Below, piece after piece: positions 16,972-24,646 of a DNA stretch of 64,000 bases. Both the position numbers and the translations under genes were made by a program. This stretch comes from Paludibacter sp. (lineage in GTDB: Bacteria > Bacteroidota > Bacteroidia > Bacteroidales > Paludibacteraceae), in the NCBI GenBank assembly GCA_028690665.1, contig JAQVAV010000010.1, forward strand, positions 115,874 through 179,873. The letters are read 5' to 3'. Positions within the stretch are counted from its first letter, which is position 1; each line of letters starts with the position of its first letter. The notes beneath the pieces were generated by a model, which saw only the letters and a program-made list of their open reading frames with translations, was not told the origin of the DNA and ran no database searches.

Positions 16972-18057
16972 TTACAATTCACTTTCTTTTAGGCGTTCTG
17001 CATTTTCAGCTACAATCAATTTATCTATTACATCCTGAATATCCCCCCCGACAAAAGCCGGCAAATTGTACATGGTATAGTTGATCCTGTGGTCGGTTAC
17101 GCGTCCCTGCGGATAGTTGTATGTCCGGATTTTTGCCGAACGGTCACCGGTAGATACCATTGTTTTACGTCGGGAGGCAATTGCTTCCTGATGTTTTGCA
17201 ACTTCAATCTCGTATAATTTAGAACGTAACATCTGCATAGCCAATTCTCTGTTTCCTAACTGTGTGCGTGCTTGTTGACAAACAACAACCATTCCTGTAG
17301 GTTTGTGCGTTAATTGAACTTTGGTTTCTACTTTGTTTACATTCTGACCACCAGCACCGCCTGAACGCGACGTTTGCATTTCAACGTCTGCCGGATTCAA
17401 TTCAAAGTCTACTTCTTCTGCTTCTGGAAGCACAGCTACAGTTGCAGCCGAGGTATGAACCCGTCCCTGAGTTTCTGTTTGTGGTACACGTTGTACGCGA
17501 TGTACCCCCGATTCATATTTCAATGTACCGTAAACATTATCTCCTGTTACCGTGAAAATGATTTCTTTAAATCCTCCGGATGTACCTTCGCTGACATTGG
17601 TTATTTCCACACGCCAACCTTTCGATTCGCAGTATTTGTTGTACATTTTGAATAAATCGCCTGCAAAAATGGCGGCTTCATCTCCGCCGGTACCTCCACG
17701 TATTTCCATAATAGCATTTTTTCCGTCCTCCGGATCAGCCGGGATAAGGAGTATTTTAATTTTTTCCTCCATTTCCGGAATACGGGGTTCAATATCATCA
17801 ATTTCGGCTTTAGCCATTTCTCTCATTTCCGGATCATTCTCTGTATCAAGAATTTCCTTGGCTTCCGATAAATGTGCTAGTGCCATTTCATACTCTTTTT
17901 TTGCATTCAAGATGAGTTCGAGATCATGATACTCTTTATTAAGCTTTACATAACGCTTCTGGTCAGTTATCACTGCCGGATCGGTAATTAAAGTCGAAAT
18001 TTCCTCAAACTTATGCTGTAAACCCTCTAATTTTTCTATAAGTGTTTTCTCTGCCAT
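16972..18057 (-). CDS. prfA: Peptide chain release factor 1
   Basis: 361 residues, normal for RF1. Ends translation at UAA and UAG codons. The catalytic GGQ loop is in [18 protein letters not shown] (about residues 230-247). In the recognition domain, the region [20 protein letters not shown] and the preceding GVHRVQRV are the family signatures. The N-terminal helical domain is acidic and coiled-coil-like. Second gene of a likely three-gene run (18783 gene, prfA, pyrF) with gaps of 27 and 25 bases. Confidence 0.96.
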   Translation of the reverse strand: MAEKTLIEKLEGLQHKFEEISTLITDPAVITDQKRYVKLNKEYHDLELILNAKKEYEMALAHLSEAKEILDTENDPEMREMAKAEIDDIEPRIPEMEEKIKILLIPADPEDGKNAIMEIRGGTGGDEAAIFAGDLFKMYNKYCESKGWRVEITNVSEGTSGGFKEIIFTVTGDNVYGTLKYESGVHRVQRVPQTETQGRVHTSAATVAVLPEAEEVDFELNPADVEMQTSRSGGAGGQNVNKVETKVQLTHKPTGMVVVCQQARTQLGNRELAMQMLRSKLYEIEVAKHQEAIASRRKTMVSTGDRSAKIRTYNYPQGRVTDHRINYTMYNLPAFVGGDIQDVIDKLIVAENAERLKESEL

Positions 18058-18084
18058 GCTTTACAAATAATGCTGAAACTGGTA

Positions 18085-18783
18085 TTAATTATTTATGAGT
18101 TGTTTTTTTTGCCGCTTCTCTGCCTCTTGCTTTAAATTGAGCATTAATTGATGGAACCTCCATTCCATAATATTTTTAAATGTCGATTTGGTGATAAAAA
18201 AGTCGAAAAACCATCCAAATTCAACTTTGGTTTCTAATGTAATGATACAACTTCTGCTATCTACTGGTATCAGATAAAAAATCCCGGTAGTTTTTTTTAA
18301 AAAAGCATCCGAATAAAGAACATTAATATTCACTTTGGTTCTATTACCAACCAAAAGATGTTTTGTCATTCTGCTGTTCACTGAAATTGCCGGGAAGCGT
18401 ATTAAATCCGGAATTTCGACATCTCCTCTGGCCATAATTACATCATTCTTTTCATCATATTTGGTGGAGATAAAGTTGAAAACTATAATTTGGTCTTTTT
18501 CGTTTCTTAGCTTTAACCCCTTTAATGCCCATAAGAATAATTTATCCAGATCATATTTTGTTTGATGTAAAAAATCATCAATTACCTGATTCATAATCTG
18601 TTCCTGGCTGTTTACGGTTAACTGGCAATAAGTGGTAAATTGTTTGTTTTTGTAATATGTTGATATGGAATCGGTTGTTTTTGCTTCGGATTTGGTGGCA
18701 AACGAAAACCATAATAGGATGATTAATAATATATGTCCGGGAACATAACAATATCTTCCTTGGTTTTTTCTGTTTGTTAGCAT
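18085..18783 (-). CDS. Unknown secreted protein with SRPBCC-like C-terminal half
   Basis: 232 residues; I do not recognise a named family. It begins with a hydrophobic signal-like segment (VPGHILLIILLWFSFATKSEA). The rest alternates strands and ends in a long amphipathic helix (TFKNIMEWRFHQLMLNLKQEAEKR). That layout, with preceding strands such as GIFYLIPVDSRSCIITLETKVEFGW, recalls START/polyketide-cyclase-like (SRPBCC) folds that bind hydrophobic ligands; this is a guess from pattern only. Start 18783 is preferred because a -7 element (18805-18812) overlaps the longer reading frame. It heads the prfA-pyrF run, a place often taken by purM in related genomes. Confidence 0.6.
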   Translation of the reverse strand: MLTNRKNQGRYCYVPGHILLIILLWFSFATKSEAKTTDSISTYYKNKQFTTYCQLTVNSQEQIMNQVIDDFLHQTKYDLDKLFLWALKGLKLRNEKDQIIVFNFISTKYDEKNDVIMARGDVEIPDLIRFPAISVNSRMTKHLLVGNRTKVNINVLYSDAFLKKTTGIFYLIPVDSRSCIITLETKVEFGWFFDFFITKSTFKNIMEWRFHQLMLNLKQEAEKRQKKQLINN

Positions 18784-18804
18784 GTACTTCTCAAAAAATT
18801 CGTA

Positions 18805-18812
18805 CAAAATTA
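18805..18812 (-). promoter_or_regulatory. -7 promoter element of the 18783 gene and prfA-pyrF
   Basis: Minus strand TAATTTTG matches TAnnTTTG, 22 bases upstream of the chosen ATG. Confidence 0.5.
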
Positions 18813-18925
18813 CCATTTATTTATCTCACATAAAAATATTCCGGTTTATTTGAAGGGATTGTTTGTCAATTTAGGAGCAATTGGAAATTAAATTTAAGAT
18901 TTGGCACCGGAAAAGAAATATATAT

Positions 18926-19303
18926 TTAAGAATTGCTTTTTCTAAGCCAGTTTGTAGCATGCGTTTTATTGGTGAAAATTCTGGTTCTGATTCCATAATT
19001 CATACAAATTACCTGAATGAAATTGTAATAATTGGATTGTGCCGTTGGAATTATGTATGCTGTTGGGACATGACGCATTTTTTCATTTATTTTGTCATAA
19101 TGATTTTCGAACCAAAAATAGGCTGATCCCATAGATATGTTGGTAGTGGTTCTTTTAAGATTAAACACTAGACTATAGCCTGCCTCTAGTGCTTTATGGC
19201 GCATAGTACGTCCCAGGTCCGCAGCCTCGTATTCGCCAATAATTCCGGATATATCTATAAATATTATTTTATTTGTGTAATCAATATTGTAGTTGTAGCT
19301 CAT
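18926..19303 (-). CDS. SpoIIAA-like (STAS-type) protein, paralogue 1
   Basis: 125 residues, soluble, no signal peptide. Its pattern resembles SpoIIAA-like/STAS folds: N-terminal strands (NKIIFIDISGIIG), a helix (AADLGRTMRHKALEAG), a buried strand SLVFNL, then NISMGSAYFWFENHYDKIN, VPTAYIIP and a C-terminal GIRTRIF...WLRKS. By eye it aligns without gaps over all 125 residues with the protein at 20208-20585, about 58% identical (73 of 125). The two genes flank a pair of HTH genes. STAS domains often act in partner-switching regulation, but no partner kinase or phosphatase is seen here. The usual phosphorylatable Ser of anti-anti-sigma factors is not obvious; the conserved SMGS is a candidate only. 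Confidence 0.65.
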   Translation of the reverse strand: MSYNYNIDYTNKIIFIDISGIIGEYEAADLGRTMRHKALEAGYSLVFNLKRTTTNISMGSAYFWFENHYDKINEKMRHVPTAYIIPTAQSNYYNFIQVICMNYGIRTRIFTNKTHATNWLRKSNS

Positions 19304-19374
19304 ACCAGATCGTTGAAATTTATTTAAAATAAGACATGCTCATTTGTGTGTGTATTTGTCTGTAGTAATATCTA

Positions 19375-19536
19375 TTATGACTCTTTTCCGCCACGTTCAA
19401 TTGCTTTTTCTCTTATTTTTCGGCTCAATTCACTTTGTGTTTTATAATTTAGAGCATCACGTATGGTGACAAGGCTAACTCCAAAGAATGTAGCTAATTT
19501 ACTTTTCTCGCCATGTTTTACTAATATTTGACCCAT
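19375..19536 (-). CDS. Small helix-turn-helix DNA-binding protein (53 residues)
   Basis: A short complete frame, ATG at 19536 to TAA at 19375, starting MGQILVKHGEKSKLA. The stretch KSKLATFFGVSLVTIRDALN reads as a helix-turn-helix (first helix, turn at FGVS, recognition helix VTIRDALN), followed by the basic tail LSRKIREKAIERGG. I recall very similar 50-60 residue proteins in Bacteroidota. It lies between paralogue 1 and a divergent HTH gene. A -7 element TATATTTG on the minus strand (19592-19599) and a palindrome (19553-19574) lie upstream. Too short for most gene finders. Confidence 0.7.
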   Translation of the reverse strand: MGQILVKHGEKSKLATFFGVSLVTIRDALNYKTQSELSRKIREKAIERGGKES

Positions 19537-19542
19537 ATAAAT

Positions 19543-19550
19543 TATATTTG
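19543..19550 (+). promoter_or_regulatory. -7 element facing the HTH gene
   Basis: TATATTTG matches TAnnTTTG on the + strand. Transcript start would be near 19557, within the palindrome, giving a leader of about 100 bases to the HTH gene at 19655. Confidence 0.5.
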
Positions 19551-19552
19551 TC

Positions 19553-19574
19553 TATCTTTCAATATCGAAAGATA
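19553..19574. promoter_or_regulatory. 22-bp palindrome, likely operator of the HTH pair
   Basis: TATCTTTC (19553-19560) and GAAAGATA (19567-19574) are perfect inverted copies around AATATC, whose ATAT core is also symmetric; only one pair of 11 is mismatched. It lies in the divergent region between the 53-residue HTH gene and the 122-residue HTH gene, bracketed by two face-to-face -7 elements. That position suits a repressor binding site acting on both promoters. Confidence 0.65.
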
Positions 19575-19591
19575 ATTAAAAAATGATTAGG

Positions 19592-19599
19592 CAAATATA
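19592..19599 (-). promoter_or_regulatory. -7 element facing the small HTH gene
   Basis: Minus strand TATATTTG, identical to the opposing element at 19543-19550. Transcript start near 19585, leader of about 50 bases that runs through the palindrome. Confidence 0.5.
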
Positions 19600-19654
19600 A
19601 TACATATATCTGTGAATTTAAACAATATTATACAGAATTTTGTAAATTATTTTA

Positions 19655-20023
19655 ATGGAAAACTTAAATGTTAGATTTTTAGATTTTTATCGCTTTTTAC
19701 TTCAAAATAGGATTGTTAAAAACGCAAAGGACTTTACGGAAAGATTATCTGTTAGTTCTTCTTTTATGACTGAAATTAAGAAGGGAAGATCAAATGTTGG
19801 AACCAAAATAATACAGAATGCTGTAATAGAGTTTGGGCTTAATGCCAATTGGCTTTTTTCCGGAGATGGAGAGAAAATTCAGGTGAAAGATGAAAAATCA
19901 AGTATGGATGGGGTCGATTTTAATACAATATCATTTATACTTAATAGATATGAAGAGCTTGTTTCGGAAAATACACTGTTGAAAATAGAGAATGAAAAAA
20001 TGAAAAAAAGCTTGGAAATTTAA
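19655..20023 (+). CDS. CI-repressor-like helix-turn-helix regulator
   Basis: 122 residues. The N-terminal 70 residues resemble phage CI/XRE-type HTH domains common in Bacteroidota: RFLDFYRFLLQNRIVKNAKDFTERLSVSSSFMTEIKKGRSNVG, where AKDFTERLSVSSSFMTEIKKGRS is the HTH, followed by NAVIEFGLNANWLFSGDG, a signature of this group ('LN.NWLl.G.G'). The C-terminal part (residues 85-120) is a predicted coiled coil (NRYEELVSENTLLKIENEKMKKSL) suited to dimer formation. There is no peptidase or metabolite domain. It is divergent from the 53-residue HTH gene across a palindrome and is bordered by the two SpoIIAA-like paralogues. Confidence 0.8.
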   Translation: MENLNVRFLDFYRFLLQNRIVKNAKDFTERLSVSSSFMTEIKKGRSNVGTKIIQNAVIEFGLNANWLFSGDGEKIQVKDEKSSMDGVDFNTISFILNRYEELVSENTLLKIENEKMKKSLEI

Positions 20024-20126
20024 TGAATTAACTATGGCTGTATCTTGATTTAGAGAAACAAGATATTGTCCTAAACCTTTACATTCAATTTTTATAGAAA
20101 TAATTGTCCAGTTACGTTTATAAAAA

Positions 20127-20156
20127 ACAACATCAGAAATATTTTTCTGATGTTGT
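20127..20156 (-). terminator. Terminator of SpoIIAA-like paralogue 2
   Basis: A perfect 13-bp stem (20127-20139 with 20144-20156) around TATT; on the minus strand it is followed by TTTTTA. It lies 52 bases past the stop of the paralogue 2 gene. It can also stop transcripts of the convergent HTH gene. Confidence 0.85.
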
Positions 20157-20207
20157 CCGTTCAAAATGAAAAATTTAATTGCTTGATTGTTTGGAAAAAC
20201 GAATTAA

Positions 20208-20585
20208 TTAATGATTATTTTTTTTCAACCAGTTGATGGCAGCTTCTTCATTATCGAATATTCTTGTTTTTATTCCATGGTTCAGACAAATTGTTTGAAT
20301 AAAATTATAATAACTGCCTTGATTTTTATGAGTGATGTATGCCGTAGGAATAAAACGTAATTTGTCATTTATCCTGTCATAATATTTTTCGAACCAAAAA
20401 TAAGCAGATCCCATTGAAATATTGTTGTCTGTTTCAACTAAATTGAATATTAAACTGTATCTCATTTCTTGAGCTTTCTGACGTAATAAAAGTCCTATTT
20501 CTGAAGCATCGCTTTCATAAATACTTCCGGTGACATTAACAAATATTATTTTGTTATTGATGTCTATTGAGTAATTATATTTCAT
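20208..20585 (-). CDS. SpoIIAA-like (STAS-type) protein, paralogue 2
   Basis: 125 residues, exactly the length of paralogue 1 (18926-19303), with about 58% identity by manual ungapped alignment. Conserved blocks are NKIIF, SLxFNL, NNISMGSAYFWFE, YDxIN, PTAYI, YYNFIQxIC, GIxTRIF and NWLKK. The start is ATG 20585 (MKYNYSID), which aligns with the start of paralogue 1; an earlier in-frame start at 20618 would break this agreement. Function unknown; see paralogue 1. It has its own terminator at 20127-20156. Confidence 0.65.
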   Translation of the reverse strand: MKYNYSIDINNKIIFVNVTGSIYESDASEIGLLLRQKAQEMRYSLIFNLVETDNNISMGSAYFWFEKYYDRINDKLRFIPTAYITHKNQGSYYNFIQTICLNHGIKTRIFDNEEAAINWLKKNNH

Positions 20586-20963
20586 CAGTTTATCATTGAA
20601 TAAAACTTTTGCTAACATAGTTGCGAGAATTTATATGTTTAAAATAGTCCTTGTGAAATAACTTACACTTCGAGTGATTTTTCAACTACTTTTCTTGTTA
20701 CTAAATTACAATGTCATTGAACGAACACCAAATTTTAGGGCAAATAAAATTGAGACATCGATTTTTGCAATTATCAGTTTATCAGTAGTTTATCGGTGAC
20801 TTGGATGGGAAAAATTGAGACAAGCTTTTTTTAAGAGTTTTTCAGGGGCAAAAAATGGGGGGTAAAAAGAAAAAATACTGGTTTTATGAGTTTGGAAACT
20901 TAAACAACTATCAGGTGTTGTATCAGGAAAATTGATCAGACAATAATAATTAAAATTACCTCT
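20586..20963. other. Gene-free interval with short direct repeats
   Basis: Nearly 380 bases with no gene. AAAATTGAGACA occurs twice (20746-20757 and 20811-20822, 65 bases apart). Between them TTATCAGT occurs twice in tandem (20771-20778, 20779-20786) and once more as TTATCGGT (20790-20797). The arrangement looks like protein-binding repeats, but no gene starts right behind it on either strand except the reductase at 20964. Confidence 0.5.
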
Positions 20964-21500
20964 GTGAATCTAAACAATCATGTTGTTTTGTATATTGCGA
21001 TGAGTCTTGATGGATTTATTGCGGATAAAAATGGAGAGATTGATTTTCTCCATAAAGTTGAAGTTGAAAACGAAGATTATGGATATAGCCGGTTTCTTCA
21101 ATCGGTTGGTTCTGTCATCATGGGCAGGAAAACTTATGATAAAGTAATGTCGTTTGGTATTGAATTTCCCCACAAGGACAAAGACTGTTTTATTGTAACC
21201 CGGCAAAGAATTGAAGGTAAAAAACATCTCACTTTTTATAATGGGAACCTGAAATCTTTGATTGAAAATATTAAGTCCGAAATTCTGGGAAATATTTTTA
21301 TCGACGGTGGAGCCGAAATTGTCAATATCCTTTTGCAGGGTAAATTAATAGATGAAATGATTATTTCGGTAATTCCTATTCTGCTTGGAGGTGGAGTACG
21401 ACTTTTTGGGGATGATTTTCCCCTACAACAATTACAACTTGTTGATTCGTATAAGTTTGATTCCGGCCTGGTGCAAATGCATTATACTTTTGTCGATTGA
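20964..21500 (+). CDS. Dihydrofolate reductase-like (RibD C-terminal family) protein
   Basis: 178 residues, cytoplasmic. Belongs to the RibD C-terminal/DHFR-like reductase group: N-terminal VVLYIAMSLDGFIADKNGEIDFL, SVIMGRKTYDKVMSFG (NADPH-binding region), and IFIDGGAEIVNILLQGKLIDEMIISVIPILLGGGVRLF near the end, the clearest family signature. Such proteins reduce unknown pterin or riboflavin-like substrates with NADPH. The start is GTG at 20964; no in-frame ATG precedes the conserved N-terminus, and the next in-frame ATG would cut off the first strand. Stands alone between the repeat region and rarA. Confidence 0.82.
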   Translation: MNLNNHVVLYIAMSLDGFIADKNGEIDFLHKVEVENEDYGYSRFLQSVGSVIMGRKTYDKVMSFGIEFPHKDKDCFIVTRQRIEGKKHLTFYNGNLKSLIENIKSEILGNIFIDGGAEIVNILLQGKLIDEMIISVIPILLGGGVRLFGDDFPLQQLQLVDSYKFDSGLVQMHYTFVD

Positions 21501-21546
21501 CAGTATATTCCCCAAATCTTCATTGGGAAATAAACCGTATTTTTTG

Positions 21547-21554
21547 TAAATTTG
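21547..21554 (+). promoter_or_regulatory. -7 promoter element of rarA
   Basis: TAAATTTG matches TAnnTTTG, 22 bases upstream of the ATG of rarA. Confidence 0.6.
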
Positions 21555-21576
21555 TCTGTCCTAAAAAACAAATGAA

Positions 21577-22845
21577 ATGCAACCATTAGCCGAACGACTT
21601 CGCCCGCAAACTCTTGATGATTATATTGGTCAGAAACACTTGGTTGGCGAAAAGGCCATTCTGAGACAAATGATCGAATCCGGGCGGATTGCTTCATTTA
21701 TTTTATGGGGACCTCCCGGAGTGGGCAAAACAACACTTGCCCGGATTATTGCCAATAAACTTGATCGTCCTTTTTATACACTCAGTGCGGTGACATCCGG
21801 CGTGAAAGATGTTCGTGAAGTAATTGAAAAAGCCAAATCAAGCCGTTTTTTTTCGCAGGGAGGAAACCCTATACTATTTATTGATGAAATTCATCGTTTC
21901 AGTAAATCGCAACAGGATTCATTGCTTGGAGCGGTGGAAAATGGTACGGTCACTCTTATTGGTGCTACTACCGAAAATCCTTCATTTGAAGTAATTACTC
22001 CTTTATTGTCCCGTTGCCAGGTTTATGTTTTGAAATCTTTGCAGGATGAAGATCTGCTGGAATTGGCTCACAGAGCTGTTTCTACGGATATGGAACTGAA
22101 AAAACGTGAAATTATCTTCGACGAAACCGAAGCTTTGTTGCGTTTTGCCGGAGGAGATGCCCGGAAGTTGCTAAATATTCTGGAACTGGTGATTGCAGCC
22201 GAACCGGAGGAAACTGTACATTTCACAAATGAAGTGGTTACCGAACGTTTGCAGCAAAATCCGATGGCTTATGATAAGGATGGCGAAATTCATTATGATA
22301 TTATATCTGCATTCATCAAGTCTATACGTGGTAGTGATCCGGATGCAGCCATTTACTGGCTGGCCCGTATGGTAGCCGGAGGTGAAGATCCGAAATTTAT
22401 TGCCCGGCGTTTGGTTATTTCTGCTGCCGAAGATGTCGGTTTAGCCAATCCGAATGCTTTGTTACTGGCTAATGCCTGCTTCGATGCTTTGCAGAAAATA
22501 GGTTGGCCCGAAGGCAGGATAATTCTTGCAGAAACCACTGTTTATTTGGCTTCGTCACCTAAGAGTAATTCGGCTTATCTCGCTATAGATGATGCATTGG
22601 CTTTGGTGCAAAAAACGGGAAATTTACCGGTACCACTACATTTGCGTAATTCACCAACCAAATTGATGAAAGATTTGGAATATGGTAAAAATTATAAATA
22701 CGCTCATAATTTTCCTAATCATTTTGTGGAACAACAATTTTTACCGGATGAATTGAAAAATACGTCTATCTGGCATGTACAGGATAATCCGGCAGAGAAA
22801 AAACACGGAGAGTGGTTGAGATTTCTTTGGAAGGGGCGGTTTTGA
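21577..22845 (+). CDS. rarA: Replication-associated recombination protein A (AAA+ ATPase)
   Basis: 422 residues, normal for RarA/MgsA. Acts at stalled replication forks together with SSB. Walker A is WGPPGVGKTT (about residues 45-54), Walker B is ILFIDEIHRF, sensor 1 lies in TLIGATTENPSFEV, and sensor 2 in GGDARKLLNILEL. The C-terminal part contains the family's tetramerisation region (SAFIKSIRGSDPDAAIYWLARM and SAAEDVGLANPNALLLA). Its stop codon is only 3 bases from that of the convergent DUF1905 gene, with no room for a terminator between them. Confidence 0.96.
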   Translation: MQPLAERLRPQTLDDYIGQKHLVGEKAILRQMIESGRIASFILWGPPGVGKTTLARIIANKLDRPFYTLSAVTSGVKDVREVIEKAKSSRFFSQGGNPILFIDEIHRFSKSQQDSLLGAVENGTVTLIGATTENPSFEVITPLLSRCQVYVLKSLQDEDLLELAHRAVSTDMELKKREIIFDETEALLRFAGGDARKLLNILELVIAAEPEETVHFTNEVVTERLQQNPMAYDKDGEIHYDIISAFIKSIRGSDPDAAIYWLARMVAGGEDPKFIARRLVISAAEDVGLANPNALLLANACFDALQKIGWPEGRIILAETTVYLASSPKSNSAYLAIDDALALVQKTGNLPVPLHLRNSPTKLMKDLEYGKNYKYAHNFPNHFVEQQFLPDELKNTSIWHVQDNPAEKKHGEWLRFLWKGRF

Positions 22846-22848
22846 CGA

Positions 22849-23319
22849 TTATCTCAATAATTTTTCAATACTTTGCGCAATTCTTTCAACCCGCATTTCA
22901 TCGTTTCTGACCGAATAAATCCAATCAATCATTTTCTTTTGCTCGCATTCGGGTAATTTTTTGAACTTGCCGAATGCTAAAGGTTCATCGCGTAGGCAGA
23001 TCATAAAATCTTCTGGCTGAACAGGAGGCAGATCAAGTGAATATAAAATAACGTGTACCGTGTCTCCTTCCTCTTTTTTGATTTTTTTACGAATATCAGC
23101 TTTCACAGGAAGAAATAAAGTCCCGTTTCCCATGGGCATCAAATGGTAATTGTCTATTTCGTAATCGTCGATGCTGCCACAGACTTTTACCCAGCCAAAC
23201 CATGCATGTTTATCTTGCCCGGCTTCAGGTATGGAAACAAAAGTCCAGCCGCCTTTGCCTGGTATTTTTTGTAAAGGGCAGTCTTTGTCTACCAACAAAA
23301 TTCTATTGCTGTTTTCCAT
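22849..23319 (-). CDS. DUF1905/YdeI (OmdA) family protein
   Basis: 156 residues, cytoplasmic. The first two thirds match the DUF1905 beta-barrel-like domain (GKGGWTFVSIPEAG, WGWVKVCGSIDDYEI-like region, LMPMGNGTLFLPVKADIRKKIKKEEGDTVHVIL). The end, PECEQKKMIDWIYSVRNDEMRVERIAQSIEKL, matches the YdeI/OmdA 'bacteriocin-protection' tail. The biochemical function is not known. It lies 12 bases after lpxB on the same strand, so the two are probably co-transcribed. Confidence 0.8.
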   Translation of the reverse strand: MENSNRILLVDKDCPLQKIPGKGGWTFVSIPEAGQDKHAWFGWVKVCGSIDDYEIDNYHLMPMGNGTLFLPVKADIRKKIKKEEGDTVHVILYSLDLPPVQPEDFMICLRDEPLAFGKFKKLPECEQKKMIDWIYSVRNDEMRVERIAQSIEKLLR

Positions 23320-23331
23320 GATAATACAATG

Positions 23332-24468
23332 TTATCTTCGGGATAAAAGTTCAGCGTAGATTTTCGTTGCAGCACGTTTGGCAGTTCCTGGTTCACCGAG
23401 TTTTTCAAGAACTTCAAGATAACCTTCTGTCATATCTGAACGATATTCTGGATTATTTAGAATTTTATTTAGTTCAGCAGCGACATTTTTTTCTGTGAAA
23501 TGATGTGCGATAAGTTCTTTTACAATTTCCTTTCCGGCAATGAGATTGACTAAAGAGATGTATTTTACTTTAATAAATATTTTTTTGAGAAACAATGACA
23601 GCGGACCTAAAATTACATAATATACAACCACTTCAGGTACTTTGAATAAAGCTGTTTCGAGCGTTGCTGTTCCCGAGTTTACAATGGCAGCGGTTGCCTG
23701 CTGGAGTAAATGGTAGGTTTGTCCGAAAACAATACGACAGTTGTTATCAGGCATGAATTTCTGATAAAATGAAGGCTCGATACCCGGAGCTCCACCTATA
23801 ACTATTTGATATTCCGGAAAATGTCCGGCTGCTTTTACCATTTTGGGCAGACATGTTTTTATCTCTTGCTGGCGACTTCCTGCAAGGATTGCAATGATGG
23901 GTTTATTCTCGAGTTGATTTGTTGTGCAAAATGTTTCAAAAGTTTCATCCTGATTCTCGCGTAGCAGCACTGAATCAACAGACGGATTTCCTACATATTC
24001 CACCTGAAAATTATGTCCGGCAAAATACTCGGTTTCAAACGGGAAAATAGTGTACATCTTGTCAACGTATTTTTTTATGTCTTTGATGCGGTATTCTTTC
24101 CACGCCCAAAGTTTGGGCGAGATGTAATAAAAAACAGGAATTTGGGTATTTTTTTTTACAAAACGTGCAATACGCAGGTTGAAACTCGGGTAATCAATCA
24201 TAATAACTACATCGGGCTTGTATTCGAGAATGGCCGATTTACAATCCTTCATGTTTTGCCGGATTTTTCCTGCATTCATTATGACCGGAATAAAACCCAT
24301 AAAAGCCATGTCTTTGTAATGCTTAATGAGTTTTCCTTCTTGCGAAAGCATTAAATCGCCTCCTAAAAAACAAAAGTCAGCTTCATGATCCGTGTTTTTC
24401 AGTTCGCGCATTAGATTAGAAGCATGTAAATCGCCTGAAGCTTCGCCGGCAATAATAAAATATCGCAT
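23332..24468 (-). CDS. lpxB: Lipid-A-disaccharide synthase
   Basis: 378 residues, normal length. Joins UDP-2,3-diacylglucosamine and lipid X to form the lipid A disaccharide at the inner face of the inner membrane (GT19). Visible: N-terminal YFIIAGEASGDLHASNLM, FLGGDLM, MIDYPSFNLRIAR, YYISPKLWAWKE, FPFETEYF, ILAGSRQQEIK and SGTATLETALFKVPEVVVY, which are all LpxB signatures. A -7 element lies at 24499-24506. The organism therefore makes lipid A and has an outer membrane. Confidence 0.95.
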   Translation of the reverse strand: MRYFIIAGEASGDLHASNLMRELKNTDHEADFCFLGGDLMLSQEGKLIKHYKDMAFMGFIPVIMNAGKIRQNMKDCKSAILEYKPDVVIMIDYPSFNLRIARFVKKNTQIPVFYYISPKLWAWKEYRIKDIKKYVDKMYTIFPFETEYFAGHNFQVEYVGNPSVDSVLLRENQDETFETFCTTNQLENKPIIAILAGSRQQEIKTCLPKMVKAAGHFPEYQIVIGGAPGIEPSFYQKFMPDNNCRIVFGQTYHLLQQATAAIVNSGTATLETALFKVPEVVVYYVILGPLSLFLKKIFIKVKYISLVNLIAGKEIVKELIAHHFTEKNVAAELNKILNNPEYRSDMTEGYLEVLEKLGEPGTAKRAATKIYAELLSRR

Positions 24469-24498
24469 GTAAAATATTTAGTTGATTTGATTGTTCGG

Positions 24499-24506
24499 CA
24501 AATTTA
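24499..24506 (-). promoter_or_regulatory. -7 promoter element of lpxB
   Basis: Minus strand TAAATTTG matches TAnnTTTG; predicted transcript start near 24492, leader about 24 bases. Confidence 0.5.
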
Positions 24507-24618
24507 ATATTTTATTCAGAATACTCGACAGGGCTTGAAATGAACTAAGCATTTTGACCTTTTTATAATGAAAATGTTGGTATTTTCAATATGGCTTTTT
24601 AGCAAAGCTGAATTTCAT

Positions 24619-24626
24619 TATTTTTG
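24619..24626 (+). promoter_or_regulatory. -7 promoter element of the DUF4450 gene
   Basis: TATTTTTG matches TAnnTTTG, 20 bases upstream of the ATG. Confidence 0.55.
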
Positions 24627-24646
24627 AACCAAAGAACCCTTATTAA

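Noticed and set aside
19931..20164. 77-codon frame on the minus strand overlapping the end of the CI-like HTH gene
   Set aside because: It overlaps both the HTH gene's coiled coil and a strong terminator hairpin, and has no promoter or homology that I can recognise.
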